Origin: CAZWSC01 sp964636385
GTDB lineage: Bacteria > Eisenbacteria > RBG-16-71-46 > CAIMUX01
Reading direction: 5' to 3'
DNA: 9,437 nt
Assembly: GCA_964636385.1 (NCBI GenBank)
Contig: CAZWSC010000118.1
Coordinates: forward strand, 1 to 9,437
Shown here: piece after piece, positions 5,456 to 9,437 of the stretch
Position numbering within the stretch: position 1 is the stretch's first letter
Layout: every line of letters begins with the position of its first letter
Notes under the pieces: model-generated
What the model saw: only the letters and a program-made list of their open reading frames with translations
What the model was told of the DNA's origin: nothing
Databases searched by the model: none
Program-made: the position numbers and the translations under genes

Positions 5456-6426
5456 CGTGCCGAATCCTCCATGGTCAGATCGCTCAGTAGCCGGTTCATG
5501 TCACCGGGCACAGGCGCCTCGAAGCGCATCAGAGCCCCGTCCGCCGGGTGACGGAAAGCCAGATGGTACGCATGGAGCGCCTGCCGGTTCAACCGCCGCA
5601 ACCAGTATTCCAGACGGGAACGCTTCTCCGCCGGAGATCGGTCCAGCCACTCCCTCGTTCCACCATACACCGGGTCACCAAAAACCGGATGCCCGATGTG
5701 CCTGCAATGCACGCGAACCTGATGGGTGCGGCCGGTCCACAATACTATCTCCAGAAGCGAGACAGTACCAAAACGCCTGAGGATGCGCCACCGTGTTCGC
5801 GCCTGCCTGCCGTCGCGCCGGACCGCCATCCGCCTGCGATCCCGACTGGATCGCCCGATCGGAGCGTCGATCTCCCCGCCGAGTCCCTCGGGATCGCCCC
5901 AGACCAGCGCAACGTACCGCCTCGACACCTCGCGTGACTGCATGCTGCGGATCAGGGACTGGTAGGCGAGATCGGTCCGCGCTACGAGGAGCAGCCCGGA
6001 TGTGTCCCGGTCAAGCCGATGCACTATCCCGGGCCTCTCGGGCGATCCCGGCGGACGCCAGTCCGGCCATCGGTGCAGAAGCGCATGCGCGAGTGTCGGG
6101 CGTGGCGGACCGGCGCCGGGATGCACCTGCAGGCCGGCCGGCTTGATGACAACAGCCAGATCCGTGTCTTCATGGAGAACCGCGAGGGGGATCGCTTCAG
6201 GCTTCAGGACTGCTTCAGGAGCAGGCGGCTGTTCGACCTCCACGTACTGGTCCGGCGAGAGGATTCGCCCGGGACGCGGGACCTCGCCGTCCACCTTCAC
6301 GAGCCCATCCCGGATCCAGGACTGCACCCTGGTCCTCGAGTGCACGGGATACTGGCCGGCCAGCCACCTGTCGAGGCGCTTCCCTGAGTCTTCCGGCCCC
6401 GTCCGGAAGACCTGCGGAGGAGTCAT
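5452..6426 (-). CDS. rluD: RluA/RluD-family 23S rRNA pseudouridine synthase
   Basis: A 324-residue RluA-family enzyme that isomerises uridine to pseudouridine in RNA, most likely 23S rRNA. Residues about 14-65 are an S4 RNA-binding domain (Gly-Lys-Arg-Leu-Asp-Arg-Trp-Leu start). The catalytic domain carries Val-Ile-Lys-Pro-Ala-Gly-Leu-Gln-Val-His-Pro (93-103) and the signature GIVHRLDRDTSG (133-144), with catalytic Asp139. Later motifs are Gly-Arg-Thr-His-Gln-Val-Arg-Val-His and His-Pro-Val-Phe-Gly-Asp-Pro-Val-Tyr-Gly. An S4 domain plus about 320 residues fits RluD rather than the shorter RluA, but exact uridine targets cannot be read from sequence. Its ATG overlaps the lspA stop as ATGA with GGGGAG just upstream; lspA followed by an rluD-type gene is common in bacteria. 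Its own stop overlaps the STAS gene start. Confidence 0.93.
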   Translation of the reverse strand: MTPPQVFRTGPEDSGKRLDRWLAGQYPVHSRTRVQSWIRDGLVKVDGEVPRPGRILSPDQYVEVEQPPAPEAVLKPEAIPLAVLHEDTDLAVVIKPAGLQVHPGAGPPRPTLAHALLHRWPDWRPPGSPERPGIVHRLDRDTSGLLLVARTDLAYQSLIRSMQSREVSRRYVALVWGDPEGLGGEIDAPIGRSSRDRRRMAVRRDGRQARTRWRILRRFGTVSLLEIVLWTGRTHQVRVHCRHIGHPVFGDPVYGGTREWLDRSPAEKRSRLEYWLRRLNRQALHAYHLAFRHPADGALMRFEAPVPGDMNRLLSDLTMEDSAR

Positions 6427-6902
6427 CGACTCTCCCCGGGTGCCCTGATCAGGCCCATCAGGAGGAGGAGAACACCAACCGTAACTCCGATGTCGGCCAC
6501 GTTGAAGATGGGCCAGCGGGTCGCACCCAAGCCGATGTCAAGGAAGTCAATGACCTTTCCCAGCCAGAGACGGTCGATCAGATTGCCGATCGCACCTCCG
6601 AGAACGAGCCCGAAGGCCGCCTGCATCCTGAGAGCCCGGTACCGGCCGCTCATGACGAGGGCAAGTATCAGCAGCATGGAGAGAAGGGAGACGCCAACGA
6701 AGAACCAGCGGCTTCCCTGGAAGAGGCTGAAGGCGGCGCCCGGGTTCTGTATGTACGTCAGACGGACGTAGTCGCCGAGAACTGCAATCGACGGTCCACC
6801 CAGTGTCATACTGTGGTAGACCATAAGCTTGGTAATGACATCCACAATCAGTGTCGCCACTGCTGCGGCGTAGAACACCCTGCTGAGACGCCGGTCGCTC
6901 AA
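6423..6902 (-). CDS. lspA: Lipoprotein signal peptidase (signal peptidase II)
   Basis: An integral inner-membrane aspartyl protease that removes signal peptides from prolipoproteins after diacylglyceryl transfer; it implies a lipoprotein pathway in the host. Four helices are visible, about 8-28, 66-86, 94-110 and 135-152. Conserved pieces: Asp21-Val-Ile-Thr-Lys in helix 1, Asn53-Pro-Gly-Ala-Ala-Phe-Ser, GGAIGNLIDR with catalytic Asp110, and Phe-Asn-Val-Ala-Asp137 with the second catalytic Asp. The frame is open further up (an ATG at 6995), but that part overlaps the TraR/DksA gene and has no lspA character. The TTG at 6902-6900 is preferred: it overlaps the upstream stop as TTGA, has GGAGAAG (6917-6911) eight bases before it, and gives 159 residues, the normal length. 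Its stop overlaps the pseudouridine synthase start. Confidence 0.92.
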   Translation of the reverse strand: MSDRRLSRVFYAAAVATLIVDVITKLMVYHSMTLGGPSIAVLGDYVRLTYIQNPGAAFSLFQGSRWFFVGVSLLSMLLILALVMSGRYRALRMQAAFGLVLGGAIGNLIDRLWLGKVIDFLDIGLGATRWPIFNVADIGVTVGVLLLLMGLIRAPGESR

Positions 6903-7276
6903 CTGCCGGACTTCTCCAGCCTGTCCTGGCAGCCCGTGCAGAACCGGGCGTACGGGATCACCTCGAGACGCTTCTTCGGGATTGGCTTGCCACACTCCTC
7001 GCAGTCGCCGTACGAACCATCCTCGAGACGCTTGAACGCTGCCCGGATCAGGTTCACGGTGCGCGACTCCGAGGAAGCCAGCATCAGGTCTCTCTCCCTC
7101 TCCATTGCGTCCGTGCCTATGTCCGCCATGTGGATGGAGTAGGCGGAGAGATCCCCGCTGGACTCCTTCAGTGACTCACGGCGCAACGACCGGCCGAGGG
7201 CGCCCCCCTGGCTTGCCAGCCTGGCCAACTCCTCCTCGAGGCGCTTCGCGAAGTACTCTCTGTCCTTCTTCTTCAA
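6899..7276 (-). CDS. TraR/DksA-family C4 zinc-finger protein
   Basis: A 125-residue member of the family that binds RNA polymerase through its secondary channel and adjusts transcription, often with ppGpp. Residues about 1-85 are helical and highly charged, expected to form the coiled coil; the tip region reads His-Met-Ala-Asp-Ile-Gly-Thr-Asp (49-56), like the YteA-type non-proteobacterial members rather than the DxxDxA tip of E. coli DksA. The C-terminus has a complete zinc site: Cys92-x2-Cys95 and Cys113-x2-Cys116. The start is a TTG at 7276-7274, with GGAGCG about ten bases upstream; no ATG or GTG in this frame gives the full coiled coil. It begins 23 bases after the nucleoside phosphorylase gene and its stop overlaps the lspA start. 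Whether it acts on stringent-response promoters is inference. Confidence 0.9.
   Translation of the reverse strand: MKKKDREYFAKRLEEELARLASQGGALGRSLRRESLKESSGDLSAYSIHMADIGTDAMERERDLMLASSESRTVNLIRAAFKRLEDGSYGDCEECGKPIPKKRLEVIPYARFCTGCQDRLEKSGS
6911..6917 (-). promoter_or_regulatory. Ribosome binding site that sets a TTG start for lspA
   Basis: GGAGAAG lies inside the last codons of the TraR/DksA gene, eight bases before a TTG at 6902. This and the TTGA overlap decide the lspA start over the ATG at 6995. Confidence 0.6.
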
Positions 7277-7299
7277 GGGCGTCGCGCTCCATGTTTGAG

Positions 7300-8127
7300 T
7301 CAGTTCAACGATTCCAGAACCCTTGCTATGAGACGGGTGAGTCGCGGCTCCGCCTCGGCCGCCGTCCCGAGGATCCTGGCGATGTCCACGGGCTCCAGGG
7401 CATCCGGCAGGCCCATGTCCGTGACGACGGACAGGGCCAGCACCTTCATGCCACCGTGCACGGCCGCCAGGTTCTCAGGTACCAGGGACATCCCCACGAC
7501 ATCAGCCCCCAGCATCCGGAGGAACCTGTACTCCGCGGCCGTCTCGAGGTTCGGCCCCGCCACGGCAACGAAGACACCCTTGCGCAAAGGGATCTGCTCT
7601 TCAAGAGCGATGCGTTCGGTCAGATCCACAAGACCCCGGTCGTATGGCTCGGACATGTCCGGGAACCTTGGGCCGAGGCGATCGTCGTTCGGGCCGATCA
7701 GTGGGTTGTCGCCCATAAGGTTGATGTGGTCAGCCGTTATGAAGATGTCGCCCCTTCGCAGCTGGCCGTTCATGCCGCCGACAGCGTTGGAGACTACCAG
7801 AAGGTCGGCACCCAGGGCCCGTAGAACGCGCACGGGGAAGGCAACCTGCTTCATCGTGTAGCCCTCGTAGTAGTGCACGCGCCCGTTCATGATCGCACAG
7901 GGCTTCCCGCCGATTTCACCGAAGGTCAACTCCCCGGCATGCCCCTCCACGGTGGAGACCGGGAAGTGGGGAATCTCCCCATAAGGAACCCTGGCTTCGA
8001 TCTGGATCCTGCCCGTCATGCTGCCAAGCCCCGTGCCCAGGATGAGGCCGGCGGACAGAGGCTCTGGGTAGATTGCGCGGATATGGTCCGCCGCCTCCTG
8101 AATCTGTTCAAAGTAGCCGTCGTGCAT
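7300..8127 (-). CDS. Purine nucleoside phosphorylase, trimeric (PNP/MTAP) family
   Basis: A 275-residue enzyme that cleaves purine nucleosides with phosphate to free base and ribose-1-phosphate in purine salvage. Family motifs: Leu-Ile-Leu-Gly-Thr-Gly-Leu-Gly (28-35, phosphate loop), FPVSTVEGHAGEL (55-67), Gly-Arg-Val-His-Tyr-Tyr-Glu-Gly-Tyr (82-90), Val-Ser-Asn-Ala-Val-Gly-Gly-Met-Asn (112-120), and GPNLETAAEYR (191-201) with Glu199 as the base-binding Glu. Gly-Met-Ser-Leu-Val-Pro-Glu lies at 212-218. The residue matching the purine-contacting Asn (Asn243 in human PNP) is Asp237, in Val-Val-Thr-Asp-Met, which may shift base preference. Length is normal. The ATG at 8127-8125 is preceded by GGGAGG only three bases away, a short spacing. 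It follows the divIVA-like gene after 71 bases; the TraR/DksA gene follows after 23. Confidence 0.94.
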   Translation of the reverse strand: MHDGYFEQIQEAADHIRAIYPEPLSAGLILGTGLGSMTGRIQIEARVPYGEIPHFPVSTVEGHAGELTFGEIGGKPCAIMNGRVHYYEGYTMKQVAFPVRVLRALGADLLVVSNAVGGMNGQLRRGDIFITADHINLMGDNPLIGPNDDRLGPRFPDMSEPYDRGLVDLTERIALEEQIPLRKGVFVAVAGPNLETAAEYRFLRMLGADVVGMSLVPENLAAVHGGMKVLALSVVTDMGLPDALEPVDIARILGTAAEAEPRLTRLIARVLESLN

Positions 8128-8198
8128 GAGCCTCCCAGGTTGTCTGGCCGTTCATCCCTCCCGGCGCCGTATCTGCAGCGAGTCCGGTGATCGGGCCG

Positions 8199-9119
8199 TT
8201 ACTCCTGCTCCTGACGTATCCGATCCTCCTCTTCGGATGCGGATATCTCGAAGAACCCCTCCCGGCGCTGACGCAGCGGGAAGAATGCCTTGGCATCCTG
8301 CCGGGAGAGCTCAGGATCTCCTTCGGGCTCCCCCTCTTCGTGTTCCGCCTTCGCGTCCAGGGGGAGCCGGGCCTGACGGCCTCTGAGCAGTCGCCCCAAT
8401 CCACGAGGGACCGACCTGTTTTCGGGGTGTCCATTTCCAGCTTCATCATCCGAGCCGGTCGATATCGGATCGAGACGCTGCTCGATCCAGTCGTGCCTGT
8501 CATTGACTGCACGCCCGTCCGGACGGGGAACCTCGTCCTCCAGGGAATGCCGGCCTGGATCATCCGCCATCGACGTGTCCTCCGGAGAAGCCTCGCCTGC
8601 GGCCTGGACAACGACGCGGGATTCATTCAGCAGAGCTTCAACCTGGCGCCGCATGGCCTCGACCTCATCCGGATCCTGGGCGTGTTCTGCCACAACACCG
8701 ATCTGCGACTGGATGAGGGTCAGGAAGCGGCGCAGGAATGCCTCGCGCTTACCCCGCAGCGCCTCTATCTCCCGGATGAGCCCCTGAAGCCTTTCGCGGG
8801 CACCTTCCAGAATCCGCTCGGCGCGGATGCTTGCGTCCTGCAGGACCCTCTGCGCTTCCCGCTCGGACGCCGACCTCGACTCGCTGGCGATCCGGTCCGC
8901 AGTGACCAGGGCGTTACGCAACCCCTTCTCAAGCTCGCCATACTCGACGAGTCGGTCGTCCTGATGGCGCATCCGCTCGGCCATCATGGCGTTTTCCTGA
9001 AGCACCTTCTCGTACTCGGCCGCGACGAGTTCAAGAAAGATGCGGACCTCGTCCGGATCCGCTCCTCTCATGGTCTTCTTAAAGGTCTGCTTCCTGATGT
9101 CGAGTGGAGAAATCCTCAC
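8199..9119 (-). CDS. DivIVA-domain coiled-coil protein
   Basis: A 306-residue cytoplasmic protein. Residues 1-40 match the DivIVA N-terminal membrane-targeting domain: Ile-Ser-Pro-Leu-Asp-Ile-Arg, then Phe-Lys-Lys-x-x-Arg-Gly-Ala-Asp-Pro-Asp-Glu-Val-Arg-x-Phe-Leu. Residues about 35-170 form a long charged coiled coil with many Glu, Arg and Gln. The rest (about 175-306) is low complexity and rich in Asp, Glu, Arg and Pro, likely disordered. DivIVA proteins bind curved membrane and recruit division or growth machinery; no sequence sign shows which partner this one has. The frame stays open upstream to 9326, but GTG at 9119-9117 is chosen because GGGAGGT (9133-9127) sits seven bases before it and the DivIVA domain starts right there; the upstream part has no family character. 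It is the first gene of the operon-like run. Confidence 0.88.
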   Translation of the reverse strand: MRISPLDIRKQTFKKTMRGADPDEVRIFLELVAAEYEKVLQENAMMAERMRHQDDRLVEYGELEKGLRNALVTADRIASESRSASEREAQRVLQDASIRAERILEGARERLQGLIREIEALRGKREAFLRRFLTLIQSQIGVVAEHAQDPDEVEAMRRQVEALLNESRVVVQAAGEASPEDTSMADDPGRHSLEDEVPRPDGRAVNDRHDWIEQRLDPISTGSDDEAGNGHPENRSVPRGLGRLLRGRQARLPLDAKAEHEEGEPEGDPELSRQDAKAFFPLRQRREGFFEISASEEEDRIRQEQE

Positions 9120-9126
9120 GGCGTGC

Positions 9127-9133
9127 ACCTCCC
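9127..9133 (-). promoter_or_regulatory. Ribosome binding site that sets a GTG start for the divIVA-like gene
   Basis: GGGAGGT lies seven bases upstream of GTG at 9119. A second GTG at 9128 overlaps this site and so cannot be the start used with it. Confidence 0.65.
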
Positions 9134-9269
9134 GCGAACACGATGGCGCTCCCTGCCTCTTCATGGATCGGCGCGGCCGTCCGCAAACCCTGCCGTCCCT
9201 GGTGCTCCTGTCGTCGAATGCCGCCGGCGGGTCCTCGGTTTCCCTCCGCCAGTATTCTCGAGTCCAGAT

Positions 9270-9275
9270 ACTATA
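9270..9275 (-). promoter_or_regulatory. Possible -10 box for the long minus-strand operon
   Basis: TATAGT on the minus strand matches five of six -10 positions. The sequence 16-18 bases further up (CTTCCG) is a poor -35 box; TTGCTT is closer to consensus but 20 bases away. A start here would give a leader of about 145 bases. Weak call. Confidence 0.3.
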
Positions 9276-9332
9276 CGGGGAGCGCGGCAAGCCGGAAGCA
9301 AAAACCTTCTGGACCCAAAACTGCATCTTTAG

Positions 9333-9437
9333 TGGGCCCGGAACTTGCGTGTGCCGGCAGTCTCAGGAGCAGGGCTCAGGCAGATAGCACGCACCCTCGG
9401 TGTCTCCCATTCGACAGTCATGCGGCACATAGGCAGG
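9333..9437 (+). pseudogene. Transposase-like HTH fragment, runs off the right edge
   Basis: After a TAG at 9330-9332 the plus strand stays open to the window end. From 9378 it encodes Arg-Gln-Ile-Ala-Arg-Thr-Leu-Gly-Val-Ser-His-Ser-Thr-Val-Met-Arg-His-Ile, a textbook helix-turn-helix of the kind that follows the zinc ribbon in IS1-like and related transposases. I see no zinc-ribbon coding sequence (paired CxxC) upstream in any plus frame, so the 5' part appears missing or frameshifted. A short gene starting at TTG 9345 or GTG 9351 is possible but has no good ribosome site. The rest lies outside the window, so family, integrity and activity cannot be judged. Confidence 0.4.

Larger units (their letters stand above)
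9120..9332. other. Leader region upstream of the divIVA-like gene
   Basis: No convincing gene. Reading frames continue across it on both strands, but without family features or ribosome sites. It ends in a strong ribosome site for the GTG at 9119 and contains one possible -10 box. It separates the minus-strand operon from a plus-strand transposase-like fragment, so any promoter for the operon should be here. Confidence 0.5.

Noticed and set aside
6903..6995. ATG start for lspA at 6995
   Set aside because: It would overlap most of the zinc-finger coding part of the TraR/DksA gene and add a tail unlike lspA; a TTG with a good ribosome site gives the normal length.
9120..9326. N-terminal extension of the divIVA-like protein
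   Set aside because: The DivIVA domain begins directly at the GTG at 9119 with a strong ribosome site; the extension has no recognisable domain.
8187..9332. A 381-codon open frame on the plus strand opposite the divIVA-like gene
   Set aside because: It mirrors a GC-rich coding gene, shows no family motif or ribosome site, and the minus strand carries a recognisable DivIVA domain with a well-placed start.

Overview
The window is GC-rich bacterial chromosome, and almost every real gene lies on the minus strand. The gene content points to a Gram-negative-type, uncultured lineage near the FCB/PVC candidate phyla (for example Candidatus Eisenbacteria or Krumholzibacteriota). The reasons are a DivIVA-like protein beside a trimeric-type purine nucleoside phosphorylase, a TraR/DksA zinc-finger protein just ahead of lspA, secreted proteins with dockerin-like EF-hands, and Cys-Cys tail repeats of a kind I associate with those phyla. 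The phylum assignment is inference from gene style; no marker gene settles it.

Read in the direction of transcription (right to left): the far right end (about 9333-9437, plus strand) holds the HTH part of what looks like a transposase remnant. A spacer of about 200 bases with a possible promoter follows. Then comes a tight run of eleven co-directional genes: divIVA-like (9119-8199), purine nucleoside phosphorylase (8127-7300), TraR/DksA-type regulator (7276-6899), lspA (6902-6423), RluD-type pseudouridine synthase (6426-5452), STAS anti-anti-sigma factor (5455-5114), RsbW-like anti-sigma kinase (5094-4615), ruvX (4593-4093), mltG (4096-3062), a secreted protein with two Cys-rich repeats (3030-2074) and a small two-helix membrane protein (2072-1746). 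Four junctions are 4-base start/stop overlaps (ATGA or TTGA) and the others are short, so this looks like one operon, or a few nested ones, serving envelope growth, lipoprotein maturation, RNA modification and stress signalling.

Below it lie a stem-loop, tRNA-Val(UAC) (1660-1587) with a strong hairpin just after its 3' end, and a roughly 420-base gene-free stretch carrying a near-consensus sigma-70-type promoter. That promoter faces a separate secreted protein gene (1163-564) with an Ig-like region and a dockerin-like pair, one member of which is degenerate. A terminator-like hairpin follows, then the 5' part of another secreted protein (366 to the window edge) that resembles the 318-residue secreted protein at the end of the operon.

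I do not see a defence island, CRISPR array, biosynthetic cluster or clearly new multi-gene system. The most interesting material is the family of secreted proteins, the STAS/anti-sigma pair built into a housekeeping operon, the tRNA-adjacent hairpin whose pairing favours the minus-strand RNA, and an inverted repeat spanning the promoter and leader of the dockerin-like gene.
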